NCBI GenBank assembly: GCA_003249035.1
Contig: QBMK01000003.1
Location: forward strand, 170,227-234,226
Reading direction: 5' to 3'
Length of the DNA stretch: 64,000 bases
Source: Pseudanabaena sp.
GTDB taxonomy: Bacteria > Cyanobacteriota > Cyanobacteriia > Pseudanabaenales > Pseudanabaenaceae
In this document: piece by piece, positions 27,591-36,706 of the stretch
How the letters are laid out: every line of letters begins with the position of its first letter
Position numbering within the stretch: position 1 is the first letter of the stretch
The notes under the pieces: generated by a model
The model's database searches: none
Told to the model about the DNA's origin: nothing
What the model saw: only the letters and a program-made list of their open reading frames with translations
Made by a program: the position numbers and the translations under genes

Positions 27591-27627
27591 AAGCAAAAAC
27601 GGCGCTTAGCGCCGTTTTTGCTTTTAA
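27587..27627. terminator. bidirectional terminator, smpB / ABC exporter
   Basis: TTAAAAGCAAAAACGGCGC and GCGCCGTTTTTGCTTTTAA form a 19-bp stem with a TTA loop. It includes the stop codons of both convergent genes. Confidence 0.88.
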
Positions 27628-29417
27628 TGGGTTGCCATCATTTCTAGCTCATAGAGACTAGCGTATAAACCTTGTTTAGCAATCAGTTGATCGTGACTAC
27701 CAGTTTCGACAACCTCGCCTTGTTTGAGTACGAGAATGCGATCGACATTGCGAATCGTCGATAGACGGTGGGCGATAATAATTGTGGTGCGATTAATCAA
27801 AAGCCGATCTAAAGCTTGTTGAATTAAGAATTCCGTACTCACATCGAGGCTAGCTGTTGCCTCATCGAGAATCAAAATCCTAGGATCGCGGATCGCGGCT
27901 CTGGCAAAGGCTAACAACTGCTTTTGTCCACCAGAGAGATTTGTACCGCGCTCTCGAACTTGAGTTGCATAAGCTTCGGGTAGATCTTGAATGAAGCGAT
28001 CGACATTCATTAACTCGGCTGCTTCAACAACTTGCTCGATCGCATAGTCTTCCCCGAGAGTAATGTTGTCTTTGATATCACCAGAGAACAAAAAAGCATC
28101 CTGTAAAATCACCCCAACACAACGCCGTAATTCCGCTTGGGTAATTTCGCGAATATCAATGCCATCAATTAGAATTCTGCCTTTGGTTGGTTCGTAAAGA
28201 CGAGATAACAGCCGAATAATTGAGCTTTTACCAGCACCCGTGGGGCCAACGAGGGCAATTTTTTCACCTGCTTTGAGGGTAAAGGTCACATCCTTAAGAA
28301 CATACTCATCAGGCTTGTAGCCGAACCAGACATGGTCAAAACAAATTTCGCCAGTGCCATCAAGGGGCAAAGTTTTTGGATATTCAGGATCGCGAATTTC
28401 GATCGGTTCTTGCAAAATAGCGTTGATCCGTTCAACTGCCGTAAATCCTGCTTGTATTGTGGTGAATTTCTCGGCTAGTTGACGAATTGGGTCAAAAAGG
28501 CGCTGCGAGAATAATACAAAAGCTGAAAGCTCGCCAAAGGTGAGATTCTTTTGGACAATTTGCCCACCGCCTAGCCACAAAACACCTGCGATCGCTACGA
28601 GCGCGATCCATTCCAATGTTGCTGATACGGCGGAGTCATGAAAGACTGTGCGGTTTACCTCATCAACATATTGCTGATTGACTTTGAGGTGTTGCGCGGA
28701 GTTAAACTTTTCGCGGCGAAATAACTGAACGATACTTGCGCCAATAATATTTTCTTGCAAAATTGAGTTGAGTTCCGACAAGCGATCGCGAGCTTTGAAA
28801 TTGGCTTTGCGATACTCGTACTGAAAATAAACAATTAATGCAGTAACTGGGATAACCATTGCTACGAGCATCAGGGCTAAATCCCATCGCAGCAAAAACA
28901 TAAATATAGCGATTGTGCCGATCGCAGCAAAATCGCTCAGTACGCCCACCGCACCAGTAGCAAAGACATCGCCTAATGCTTCAACATCACTAGTTAAGCG
29001 TGTAATTAATTTGCCAACAGGTGTGCGATCAAAAAAACTAGTCGATAACGATGTGACATGTCGGAACAAATCGGTGCGAATATCTGCTGTGATTTTTTGT
29101 CCGACTTCTTGCACCAAGTAGCCCTGCCAAGACTGAAAAGCAAGTCTTACTGCGATCGTCAACAGGATAACTAAGCAAATCCAGCGTAAACCCAACAAAT
29201 CGCCACTTTTAATTGGTCCATCGATGGCTTGTTGAACCAGAATTGGCTGGACAGCACTAGCGATCGATAAGGGCACAAGTAAAAGCAGCGATATGACAAG
29301 CTGTTTAGAATTTTGCTTTGCGTAAGGAAATAGGCTCAATATCAATCGCCAATCATTACTTTTGACCAGCTTTGAAGATTGAGACTTGGCAGAGCTATCT
29401 TTGGAAGTGTTGAGCAC
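27624..29417 (-). CDS. ABC exporter, fused membrane and ATPase domains
   Basis: A 597-residue half-transporter of the MsbA/LmrA type, working as a dimer. Six membrane helices lie in residues about 35-330, and the ATPase follows: Walker A GPTGAGKSS, Q-loop VILQDAFLFSG, signature NLSGGQKQLLAFARA, Walker B RILILDEATASLD and the His switch IIIAHRLSTI. The substrate (lipid or drug) is not evident. The start used is a GTG that overlaps the psbI stop (TAGTG), so it may be translated in a coupled way with psbI; the N-terminal 30 residues are polar and the exact start is uncertain. Confidence 0.93.
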   Translation of the reverse strand: MLNTSKDSSAKSQSSKLVKSNDWRLILSLFPYAKQNSKQLVISLLLLVPLSIASAVQPILVQQAIDGPIKSGDLLGLRWICLVILLTIAVRLAFQSWQGYLVQEVGQKITADIRTDLFRHVTSLSTSFFDRTPVGKLITRLTSDVEALGDVFATGAVGVLSDFAAIGTIAIFMFLLRWDLALMLVAMVIPVTALIVYFQYEYRKANFKARDRLSELNSILQENIIGASIVQLFRREKFNSAQHLKVNQQYVDEVNRTVFHDSAVSATLEWIALVAIAGVLWLGGGQIVQKNLTFGELSAFVLFSQRLFDPIRQLAEKFTTIQAGFTAVERINAILQEPIEIRDPEYPKTLPLDGTGEICFDHVWFGYKPDEYVLKDVTFTLKAGEKIALVGPTGAGKSSIIRLLSRLYEPTKGRILIDGIDIREITQAELRRCVGVILQDAFLFSGDIKDNITLGEDYAIEQVVEAAELMNVDRFIQDLPEAYATQVRERGTNLSGGQKQLLAFARAAIRDPRILILDEATASLDVSTEFLIQQALDRLLINRTTIIIAHRLSTIRNVDRILVLKQGEVVETGSHDQLIAKQGLYASLYELEMMATH

Positions 29418-29533
29418 TATTCGAGATCCCTATTACCTGGGTTGCGAGATGGATCGCTATTTAGGAAGCCAAATACAAACAAGCTGATAAAGAATATGAC
29501 AGTGATGTAGACCACTATTTTTAAAGTGAGCAT
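29417..29533 (-). CDS. psbI: photosystem II reaction-center protein I
   Basis: A 38-residue single-span protein read from the ATG at 29533: [20 protein letters not shown], then [18 protein letters not shown]. The MLTLKI start, central membrane helix and SDPxRNPGxxDLE tail are diagnostic of PsbI, a subunit next to D1 in the thylakoid membrane. A GGAG lies 11 nt upstream. The ABC exporter gene follows with overlapping stop/start, an unusual partner for psbI. Confidence 0.96.
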   Translation of the reverse strand: MLTLKIVVYITVIFFISLFVFGFLNSDPSRNPGNRDLE

Positions 29534-29724
29534 AAATAAATAATCTCCGTATAAATATCTAAGAATTTATCCTATATTCAATCTTATAGGAAAAGATGGG
29601 AATTCCTTATACTTCCTTAAGATTAGCCAATTGCTGTTGAGTATAAATACTTAAGATCTGCAATTATGAAGAAAGTCATTAACTCTTCTCGTAAGGCAAG
29701 TCATGCTCTCTGTTTATTAAGCTT

Positions 29725-30435
29725 TTAAACAGGAAAGACTTGCCCTAAAAGTTGAGATCGCTCAATGTATAGAGATATTTGAGAAGCGATCGCCTTTAAT
29801 AGTTTTTCATCTAAACCTGAATAAGCAAGGGTCATTTCTTGAACATTTTCTGTGGTAATTGAAATATCTTTAACCTTACGATTTATTAACTGAAAAACTC
29901 CGATTGTTCTTTCTTGTGAGTCAAACAAGGGAACTGCTAGAACTGAACGTGTGTGGTATTCAATATCACAATCAAAAGTCTTGTGATGCTGATATATCAC
30001 ATCATCTGGCAAATTATGGACATCGGATATATTCAGTGTCTCCCCTGTCATCGCCACATAGCCAACGATACTATCTTGATTTAGTGGCACGGCAAAGCTG
30101 ACTAGCGATCGATCTGGCTGAGAGTCATTTTGCGCGACTTCAAAGCAGACTGTATGAACTGGAGCAGAGCGATCGATTAAGTAGATACTTCCAGCATCAC
30201 TTGACGTAATTTTTCGAGTTGTAGATAATGCTGACTCTAAAAGAACTCTTAAGTCATGCGTACTAGATAAAGATATGGATAAAGTCAACAGATCGTCAAG
30301 CAAGCATTTGTAATAATGCAGTTGCTCTAAGACCTGAAGATTGGAAGGGGGAATGTCTTCAGATGTTTCTGGTTGCCAGCCTAAATCAGGAGTCATGGAT
30401 GTGCCAATATCTTTAAAATAATGTCCGCTAAGCAA
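29725..30435 (-). CDS. GAF-domain protein
   Basis: A 236-residue protein; the ATG at 30396 (MTPDLGW) is an alternative start. It has one GAF domain (about residues 55-200) with typical blocks DAGSIYLID, VPLNQDSIVGYVAMTGETLNI, RSVLAVPLFDSQERTIGVFQLINR. An N-terminal helix precedes it. No output domain, no bilin-binding Cys in the usual place. It is probably a small-ligand or partner-binding signalling module; the ligand is unknown. Confidence 0.85.
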   Translation of the reverse strand: MLSGHYFKDIGTSMTPDLGWQPETSEDIPPSNLQVLEQLHYYKCLLDDLLTLSISLSSTHDLRVLLESALSTTRKITSSDAGSIYLIDRSAPVHTVCFEVAQNDSQPDRSLVSFAVPLNQDSIVGYVAMTGETLNISDVHNLPDDVIYQHHKTFDCDIEYHTRSVLAVPLFDSQERTIGVFQLINRKVKDISITTENVQEMTLAYSGLDEKLLKAIASQISLYIERSQLLGQVFPV

Positions 30436-30540
30436 TGCTCGCTAAGCACAAATCAAACAAAGTCTTGGGAATTTAGTCTTAGCAGTACAAGCTATCCGAA
30501 TAATACTAACAAAACCATCTGAGAAAAATACTAAATACAG

Positions 30541-30577
30541 AAAGTAAATGGCAGCGCTTAGCGCTGCCATTTACTTT
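30541..30577 (-). terminator. terminator of the ammonium transporter gene
   Basis: AAAGTAAATGGCAGCGC pairs with GCGCTGCCATTTACTTT around TTA, directly after the amt stop on the minus strand. Confidence 0.75.
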
Positions 30578-30579
30578 CT

Positions 30580-32052
30580 TTATTCTTCTTCGTCATCAAA
30601 TTGCAAATCGTCGATTGGATATACATCTGGCCAAGCCGATGCACCATGCTCATAAACATCAATGCCGATGCGATCGGCTTCTGCATTGACTCGTAACAGC
30701 CCGACGGCTTTGAGAGTGCCAAACATTATAAATGAGAATACAACTACAAAAATGACGATCGCGGCAATACCTCCGAGTTGAACGCCTAGCAAGCCAAACC
30801 CACCACCCAAGAATAAGCCAGCTGTTTTATTCATTGTTAGAGCAGGATGTCCAAATAAGCCAACGCAGATCGCCCCCATCATGCCGCAAGCTCCATGTAC
30901 TGCAAATGCACCAACAGGATCGTCAATTTCAAACCACTCAATGATATCTACGACAATGAGGACGAGTACACCTGCAACTAACCCAATTAGCGCTGCTGCC
31001 CAAGGCATTACATAGGCACAACCAGCGGTCACGGCTACTAAACCTGCCAACGAGCCATTCAGCCCACAGAATAAATGCCACTGCTTAAATCGAAAGTAAA
31101 TATAGAGCATTGCCGCTAAAGCACCAGTCGATGCCGCTAACGTTGTATTCACAACAACTAAGCCAACTAGACCTGTGTTACTTAGTGTTAAAGCTGACCC
31201 AGCATTGAAGCCGTACCAACCAAACCATAAAATCATGGTGCCAATTGTGGCATAACCAAGGTTATGGGCTGGCGGGATTTGTCCCCATACACGATCAGAT
31301 CTTGGCCCAAGTAAATAGGCTCCAACCAAAGATGTCCATCCCCCCACAGTATGCACGACCGCACTTCCAGCAAAATCATGAAAGTTAAGCTTATATAGCC
31401 AGCCACCATTGTTCCAAGCCCAATGAACGATGATCGGATACATGACAGCACCCATGATAAATGCATAGATTAAGTCACCCTTAAATTCTGTTCGCTCAGC
31501 CATCGATCCTGTGGTGATCGTACTGGCCGTAGCAGAGAAAGCAAACTGAAAGAAAAAGAGAGTTAATGTATTGACTGGAGCAGTGGAACCTCCCGACCCG
31601 ATCGCATATTCGATCACCCCATTATTTAAAGTAAAAGCATTATTTAAGAAGAACCCATCGACTCCCCAAAATCCGTTACTAGTGGTTCCAAAGGCGATCG
31701 CAAATCCTGTTGCCCACCATGCTACTAGGGTAATTGCTGCATCGATAAAGTTCTCAGCAAGTGTATTTACAACACCAGTCTGTCTGACCAGCCCTGCCTC
31801 TAGCATGGCGAATCCACATTGCATAAAAAACACTAAGAACCCTGTGATGAGCACCCAACTCGTATCAACAGATAACCGAAGTTCTTTTGTCGTTTGACTG
31901 AGTTCACTAGTGGTTTTACTCAGTGATTCTAATGTGCCAGTCTCGACCGCATGGGCGATCGTGGGCGTAAGTGCAGCAAATATCGCGGCTCCGATCGCGA
32001 TCGCCAAAAAACGTGCAAAATAATTCTTTCTTTTAATTGAGACTTTTGCCAT
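30580..32052 (-). CDS. amt: ammonium transporter, Amt family
   Basis: A 490-residue channel for ammonium uptake, with a cleavable-looking signal peptide (about residues 1-35, ending AHAVE) that is usual for cyanobacterial Amt1-type proteins, followed by eleven spans. Diagnostic blocks include FFMQCGFAMLEAGLVR, DFAGSAVVHTVGG (first pore His) and DPVGAFAVHGACGMMGAICVG (second pore His). The C-terminal tail is acidic (DDLQFDDEEE). I looked for a nearby NtcA box and could not assign one with confidence; promoter elements may be displaced by the repeat at 32094. Confidence 0.96.
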   Translation of the reverse strand: MAKVSIKRKNYFARFLAIAIGAAIFAALTPTIAHAVETGTLESLSKTTSELSQTTKELRLSVDTSWVLITGFLVFFMQCGFAMLEAGLVRQTGVVNTLAENFIDAAITLVAWWATGFAIAFGTTSNGFWGVDGFFLNNAFTLNNGVIEYAIGSGGSTAPVNTLTLFFFQFAFSATASTITTGSMAERTEFKGDLIYAFIMGAVMYPIIVHWAWNNGGWLYKLNFHDFAGSAVVHTVGGWTSLVGAYLLGPRSDRVWGQIPPAHNLGYATIGTMILWFGWYGFNAGSALTLSNTGLVGLVVVNTTLAASTGALAAMLYIYFRFKQWHLFCGLNGSLAGLVAVTAGCAYVMPWAAALIGLVAGVLVLIVVDIIEWFEIDDPVGAFAVHGACGMMGAICVGLFGHPALTMNKTAGLFLGGGFGLLGVQLGGIAAIVIFVVVFSFIMFGTLKAVGLLRVNAEADRIGIDVYEHGASAWPDVYPIDDLQFDDEEE

Positions 32053-32093
32053 GATTTAGATCCATACACCGATATTTAGATTGTCGAGCATTT

Positions 32094-32199
32094 ATACCAA
32101 TCCACAAAAGTGTGACAACATCTTTGTGGATTAAAAATCAAACCCAGTAAGGGTTTCCAAAAGACAAAATGGCATAGCCATTTTGTCTTTTGGAATTAC
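32094..32199. repeat. composite two-hairpin repeat, copy 3
   Basis: ATACCAATCCACAAAAGTGT with the matching arm, linker CAAACCCAGTAAGGGTTT, then a second hairpin CCAAAAGACAAAATGGC with GCCATTTTGTCTTTTGG. It has the same order and spacing as copy 1, but the second hairpin has different arm sequence. It sits only 42 bp upstream of the amt start. Confidence 0.82.
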
Positions 32200-32607
32200 A
32201 TCTGTATCTTGAGGATTTCTTAAATAGGATGCTACAAGATCAACGAGATTAATCATGCAAGATGATGTTTTGATTCGCTGATGCTTTTCATAAAGCTATA
32301 TTTCCCTATAATTTGGGAACCCGTCGCTATCACATAATTGAAATTGCTAGAGATTACTTGGGGAATAATAAAGTTGCCTTTGCAAATTCTTGAGGTAAGT
32401 TTAGTAATACTTTCTTATACGTTTAATGGATGATCTATGAAAGTGTCGATTAGTACAGTCAACTTTTTGATGGATACTAACGATAGTCTGTGGGGTTTTA
32501 TAGTGATCGTCAGTTATGTTCGAGCAAAATCGCAACTCAAAGGAGAACTGTTAAGAAAGCCACACAATTCTCCTTTGAGTTGAAGTGGAGATAGCGACAC
32601 AAGTAGC

Positions 32608-32623
32608 TGTGATCGAAATCACA
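32608..32623. promoter_or_regulatory. CRP/SYCRP1-type operator 1
   Basis: TGTGATCGAAATCACA: a perfect TGTGA-N6-TCACA palindrome, the known consensus for cAMP receptor proteins including the cyanobacterial SYCRP1. The centre lies 45 bp from a second site. Confidence 0.7.
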
Positions 32624-32650
32624 ATAGCGATGTCTAATGATCACTGAGTT

Positions 32651-32670
32651 GTTGTGAGCTGAGTCACAAC
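32651..32670. promoter_or_regulatory. CRP/SYCRP1-type operator 2
   Basis: GTTGTGAGCTGAGTCACAAC: TGTGA-N6-TCACA with arms extended to 7 bp. A GATACT hexamer at 32690-32695 is a plausible -10 box. A start near 32702 would put this site at about -41.5, a classical activator position (inference). Confidence 0.7.
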
Positions 32671-32701
32671 TAAAACGAGAAAAAAGAAAGATACTCTTCC
32701 C

Positions 32702-32759
32702 AACTAGCGACGTATCTACATAATTTTTTCCCGCAAGAATGCCTCCTGCGGGTTTTTTT
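32702..32759 (+). ncRNA. candidate short RNA under CRP control
   Basis: If transcription starts near 32702 as the CRP site and the GATACT box suggest, the product would be about 58 nt and end in the terminator at 32730-32759. No start codon with a ribosome site is present, so it would be non-coding or a terminated leader of the MBL-fold gene. I recognise no known RNA family. Confidence 0.3.
32730..32759 (+). terminator. intrinsic terminator
   Basis: CCCGCA and TGCGGG pair around an 11-nt loop and are followed by seven T. It precedes the MBL-fold gene by about 160 bp, so it ends a transcript that comes from the CRP-site region. Confidence 0.8.
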
Positions 32760-32917
32760 ATGTCAAGAATTCAGAAGATAATAGCAAAAGACTCCAAGTT
32801 TTAAGTTTTGATTTGTAATCAGTAGGGCTGAGCACTTGACTTTGTAATTTCTTCTCTAAATTTGTTTGTAAACAATTCGTTACAATATTGTATAGGAACT
32901 TACCAACGAGGAAAACT

Positions 32918-33694
32918 ATGTACCTAACATGGCTAGACAGTAATTCATGGCTAATAGAGATTGCAGGCAAACGCATCTTGCTTGATCCTTGGCTAGTTGA
33001 TGCACTGATGTTTGGTAATGCTGCATGGTTTTTCAAGTCTGAGCGACGGACACCAAGAGAAATCCCCCAAAATATTGATTTGATTTTACTGTCACAGGGT
33101 CTGCCTGATCATGCTCACCCCGCAACCCTTAAGCAACTCGATCGCCAAATTCCTATAGTAGGTTCACCGAGTGCTGCAAAGCTGGTTAGAGAACTGGAAT
33201 ATAAGCAGGTTACATCTCTTGCTCATGGTGAAGTATTTAGTATTCCCAATCTCCTAGAAATCATAGCTGTTATGGGTTCGCCCACTGGCCCAAATATCTA
33301 TGAGAATGGGTATATTTTGAAGGATCTTGTGGAAGGAACTTCTATTTATTACGAACCTCATGGCTATCATGCTGCCGCAATTCAGGAATTTGCTCCTGTT
33401 GACGTGGTGATTACACCCACGATTGATTTGAAGTTACCTCTGATTGGTACAGTGATCAAGGGACAAAAAGGTGCGGTACAGGTTGCGAAATGGCTCAAGC
33501 CTCAAGTGATATTGCCCACTGCCGCAGGTGGTGACCTGACCTATAGCGGTTTCTTGCTAAATATTCTGAAGGCAGAAGGAACGATGGATTCTTTGCGATC
33601 GCTATTTACTGAAAATAATATTTCCACACAGGTGATCGAGCCAAAGCCTTGGGAACGCTTTGAAGTCAAGCTCCAGAAATTAGCCGTCACATAA
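32918..33694 (+). CDS. MBL-fold (metallo-beta-lactamase-like) protein with altered metal motif
   Basis: A 258-residue protein starting at 32918 (MYLTWLDSNSWLIEIAGKRI), chosen because GAGG lies a few bases upstream. The UlaG-like layout is clear: LLDPWLVD early, then LILLSQGLPDHAHPATL where the metal motif HxHxDH would be, reduced here to QxLxDH. Later blocks are YYEPHGYH and VILPTAAGGDLTYSG. Two of the usual ligands are therefore replaced. The family is widespread in cyanobacteria and plastids, as far as I recall; its activity is unknown. Confidence 0.8.
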   Translation: MYLTWLDSNSWLIEIAGKRILLDPWLVDALMFGNAAWFFKSERRTPREIPQNIDLILLSQGLPDHAHPATLKQLDRQIPIVGSPSAAKLVRELEYKQVTSLAHGEVFSIPNLLEIIAVMGSPTGPNIYENGYILKDLVEGTSIYYEPHGYHAAAIQEFAPVDVVITPTIDLKLPLIGTVIKGQKGAVQVAKWLKPQVILPTAAGGDLTYSGFLLNILKAEGTMDSLRSLFTENNISTQVIEPKPWERFEVKLQKLAVT

Positions 33695-33698
33695 AAAA

Positions 33699-33764
33699 GG
33701 AGCGCTAAGCGCTCCCTTTAAATCTCTTTAAAAAAGAATGAGCGCCCAGCGCTCATTCTTTTTT
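33699..33764. terminator. two back-to-back terminators, MBL gene / ftsH
   Basis: A hairpin GGAGCGC-TAA-GCGCTCC at 33699-33715 follows the MBL gene, and a stronger one (AAAAAAGAATGAGCGC with its complement, 33730-33764) follows ftsH on the other strand. Confidence 0.75.
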
Positions 33765-33769
33765 GGGTT

Positions 33770-35662
33770 TTAGAACTTGACTGAAGCAGTTTTCTTTTCC
33801 GGTATTTGCGTGTATTCTGCAACGATTTTACGAAACTCTTCACCATCTAAAGTCTCTACATCCAGCAGAATATCGACTAGGCGATCGCACAAGTCACGAT
33901 TTTCTTCAATTAAGCTCTTGGCGGTGTCGTAACAAGTTTGAGCAATTTGGCGAATTTGCCGATCAATACGATCGCCCAGTTTGACCGAATAATCATTTTG
34001 AGGCATCATATTGCGTCCTAAGAAAATCTCGCCACTCTCGCTTTCCAGAGCACCCAAGCCTAAATCCGACATGCCAAACTGAGTCACCATCAATCTCGTC
34101 AGCCTTGCGACTTGCTGAAAATCGCCCGATGCGCCTGTGGTAATTTCGGCTTCGCCAAAGACTACTTCTTCAGCCGCTCTCCCACCAAGCATCATCGTAA
34201 TTGTGTCAAGAATCTGCGATCGGGACTCTAGACCATATTCTTCATCGGGGACACCTTTAGCAAATCCACCGATACCACCAGAACGAGGCACGATGGTAAT
34301 TTTGTCGAGTAAAGACGCATTTTTGAGCAAGGTCATCACCAAGGCATGACCAACTTCGTGATAAGCAACCAGACGTTTTTTTGAGCTATCGAGCATTGGC
34401 TTCATGCTTAGCCCGATGGTAATGCGATCGATTGCATCGGCAATTTCTAGTTCTCCAATTGCATCTTTATAGCGACGAGCTGCCAATATGGCGGCTTCGT
34501 TTAACAAGTTTGCCAAATCCGCACCAGCAAACCCAGGGGTTAAACGGGCGACAGATTCAAGTGAGACATTTTCTTCAAGTTTTTTATTGCGTGCATGGAC
34601 TTTAAGAATTTCTTGACGACCTTTATAGTCGGGATAGTCCACTGTAATTTGGCGATCAAAACGACCTGGTCTTAGCAAGGCACTATCTAGCACATCAGGG
34701 CGATTAGTTGCGGCAACGACGATCACGCCTGTATTGCCTTGAAAACCGTCCATTTCCGTGAGCATTTGGTTTAGGGTTTGTTCCCGCTCATCGTTGCCGC
34801 CGCCAATGCCAGACCCACGCTGCCGACCGACAGCGTCAATTTCATCAATAAAAATGATGCAAGGAGCATTATCTTTTGCTTTTTGAAATAAGTCACGTAC
34901 GCGAGAAGCACCCACACCAACAAACATTTCTACAAATTCTGAACCTGACAGAGAGAAGAAAGGAACACCCGCCTCTCCTGCGATCGCTTTAGCTAATAGA
35001 GTTTTGCCTGTCCCTGGAGGCCCAATTAGCAAAACGCCCTTAGGGATTTTTGCGCCAACCGCCGTAAAGCGATCGGGTTGTTTAAGAAATGTAACGACTT
35101 CCTGCAATTCTTCCTTGGCTGTATCAATCCCAGCCACATCTTCAAACATGATCCCCGTTTTTGCTTCTGGGGAAAATCTTGCTTTAGTTTTGCCAAAGCT
35201 GAGAGTTTGTCCAGGCCCCCCAGGAGCATTGCTGAGTCTGCGGAACACCATCAGCAATATAAAAATCAATAGCATTGGCAAAAAGAATGTACTTGCCAGT
35301 TGCCAAATTAAGGATGGCTGCTGAGGAGCTCTTACCGCTGTATCGACATTGTTTTCCCGTAAGGCTTTCATCAACTCGGTATTGCCATCACGGGCAATTA
35401 AGTCAACCCTGACCTTGCGACCATCTTTTAAAACCGCTTCTGCCGCTAATCCATTACTTTCCAAATCGATTTTTTGGACTCGATTTTCTTTCACATTTGC
35501 GAGCAGTTCGGTATAGCTGATGGTCACAGCGCTATCAGTATCGGCTTGCGCAGATACTGGTAAGGTTGTTGCTACACTTTGCAATATGGCTAAACTGACG
35601 ACCGTTGTTTTGACTCGCCGCCAAAAGTTTGCCAAAAAGATTTTTTTTCCAAAAGACATCAC
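33770..35662 (-). CDS. ftsH: ATP-dependent zinc metalloprotease FtsH
   Basis: A 630-residue thylakoid or plasma-membrane AAA protease. Two spans (about 12-32 and 118-138) flank a lumenal segment. The AAA module has Walker [14 protein letters not shown], Walker B IIFIDEID, and the second region of homology with [20 protein letters not shown]. The zinc site is HEVGH with a later Glu. Cyanobacterial FtsH paralogues remove damaged D1 from photosystem II or act in stress; which paralogue this is cannot be told without comparison. Start ATG at 35662 could be replaced by the next ATG one codon on. Confidence 0.97.
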   Translation of the reverse strand: MMSFGKKIFLANFWRRVKTTVVSLAILQSVATTLPVSAQADTDSAVTISYTELLANVKENRVQKIDLESNGLAAEAVLKDGRKVRVDLIARDGNTELMKALRENNVDTAVRAPQQPSLIWQLASTFFLPMLLIFILLMVFRRLSNAPGGPGQTLSFGKTKARFSPEAKTGIMFEDVAGIDTAKEELQEVVTFLKQPDRFTAVGAKIPKGVLLIGPPGTGKTLLAKAIAGEAGVPFFSLSGSEFVEMFVGVGASRVRDLFQKAKDNAPCIIFIDEIDAVGRQRGSGIGGGNDEREQTLNQMLTEMDGFQGNTGVIVVAATNRPDVLDSALLRPGRFDRQITVDYPDYKGRQEILKVHARNKKLEENVSLESVARLTPGFAGADLANLLNEAAILAARRYKDAIGELEIADAIDRITIGLSMKPMLDSSKKRLVAYHEVGHALVMTLLKNASLLDKITIVPRSGGIGGFAKGVPDEEYGLESRSQILDTITMMLGGRAAEEVVFGEAEITTGASGDFQQVARLTRLMVTQFGMSDLGLGALESESGEIFLGRNMMPQNDYSVKLGDRIDRQIRQIAQTCYDTAKSLIEENRDLCDRLVDILLDVETLDGEEFRKIVAEYTQIPEKKTASVKF

Positions 35663-35812
35663 TGCCTGTCGCTCCTTATTGCCCCGTCGATGCGGTAATC
35701 GGTTGACTTAACTATTTACATAGTCTAATGCATTAGCTCAATACCTGACATACAGTAAAGACGAGATAAAGCCAGAAGAATAGTTTCGGCACTACCTATG
35801 CACAATTAAATA

Positions 35813-35955
35813 ACCCAAGTTGCTACCTATCAAAAACCGTCTCAAAACAAGTTAAAAACAGCCTCTCTAAGTGCTAAACAACGCTTTATTTATATAAAAA
35901 TCTAGCATTTTTTATTTTGATTTTAGTTTTGGATGAATAGGTAGCAACTTGGGTT
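35813..35955. mobile_element. 143-bp MITE, copy 2
   Basis: Same terminal inverted repeats as the copy at 18796, flanked by the direct repeat AAAT (35809-35812 and 35956-35959). The first 80 bp or so match copy 1 exactly; differences cluster in the AT-rich centre. Confidence 0.88.
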
Positions 35956-35962
35956 AAATATG

Positions 35963-36015
35963 CAAAACCAACATCTGTCACGCCCGCTACGCGGGCGTGA
36001 CAGATGTTGGTTTTG
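35963..36015. repeat. long perfect palindrome
   Basis: 25-bp arms (CAAAACCAACATCTGTCACG and onward) around a TAC loop, followed by a short T-run. It sits beside a MITE, not behind a gene. Confidence 0.8.
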
Positions 36016-36126
36016 TTTTTTCGATATTCCAATTTACTTGTGCTCTGAAACTATTTCTCTGACGTTTAACGCATACTTGACTAGCCGCCATAGCTAGATG
36101 AAAACTTTATTCAGAAAGGAAAAACA

Positions 36127-36537
36127 ATGAATTGGATTGCTGACAAGATTAAGTGGATTATGCTTGTGTCTGGTTTGCTAACTTGTACATTGTTTTATGC
36201 TGTGATCGCACCACAAGCCGCACTGAAATCTACATTTGGCGATTCTTTAGAGGGACAACTTGCAGAAATTATCGTGCGTAACTGGGGAGCTTTAATTACC
36301 CTTGTTGGCATAATGCAAATTTATGGAGCGTTTAACCCACCGATTAGGAGATTTGTTTTGGTCATAGCTTGTATCAGCAAATTGACTTTTATTAGCTTAG
36401 TCCTGATTTACGGTAGACAATATCTGGGACAGGCAGGCATTGCGATCGCGATCGATTCAGTAATGGTCATCCTGTTTATCATTTATATGCTCAGCGATCG
36501 TCAAAAAAACATCAATAAAATACAGCGATTGTCGTGA
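36127..36537 (+). CDS. small four-span membrane protein
   Basis: A 136-residue protein with four predicted membrane helices (about 10-30, 48-68, 76-96 and 103-125) and a short basic tail. The AGAAAGGAAAAACAATG context gives a good ribosome site. No conserved motif I recognise; the size and spacing resemble small DUF4345/DoxX-like integral proteins. It is a single gene followed by a long palindrome. Confidence 0.72.
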   Translation: MNWIADKIKWIMLVSGLLTCTLFYAVIAPQAALKSTFGDSLEGQLAEIIVRNWGALITLVGIMQIYGAFNPPIRRFVLVIACISKLTFISLVLIYGRQYLGQAGIAIAIDSVMVILFIIYMLSDRQKNINKIQRLS

Positions 36538-36540
36538 TGA

Positions 36541-36595
36541 CATAAACCCTATATTTAAGGAGAAGCAATGCTTCTCCTTAAATATAGGGTTTATG
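36541..36595. repeat. long perfect palindrome after the four-span protein gene
   Basis: 26-bp arms (CATAAACCCTATATTTAAGG then AGAAGC) around AAT, without mismatch. There is no T-run; it may stabilise the 3' end. Confidence 0.8.
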
Positions 36596-36706
36596 TTAAG
36601 AAGCGTAGCGATTCTAGAGAAAGATAGATTTACTTCATATTCTTTATAGCGCTATGAGACAATTACAATAAAATACACGCAAGCAACGCTACGCATATTC
36701 ATATCC

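Larger units (their letters stand above)
32053..32917. other. long regulatory gap between amt and the MBL-fold gene
   Basis: No supported protein gene in 865 bp. In order it holds a composite repeat, an AT-rich stretch, a hairpin at 32533-32582 (CAACTCAAAGGAGAA with TTCTCCTTTGAGTTG), two CRP-type palindromes and an intrinsic terminator. This architecture suits a short non-coding transcript or a regulated leader. Confidence 0.6.
35663..36126. other. gene-free stretch with a MITE and a long palindrome
   Basis: Holds MITE copy 2 (35813-35955), then a perfect palindrome at 35963-36015 (25-bp arms starting CAAAACCAACATCTGTCACG, loop TAC). No coding frame is supported. The ftsH promoter should lie in 35663-35810. 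Confidence 0.6.

Noticed and set aside
32053..32260. NtcA box (GTA-N8-TAC) in front of amt
   Set aside because: No clear match was found in the stretch I could scan, and the region is partly repeat DNA.
32440..32760. 6S RNA or another known structured RNA
   Set aside because: One long hairpin is present, but I could not match a known 6S-like secondary structure or conserved block.
35963..36015. Palindrome as a replication origin or phage attachment site
   Set aside because: Same type of hairpin occurs many times in the window; no DnaA boxes, integrase or tRNA next to it.
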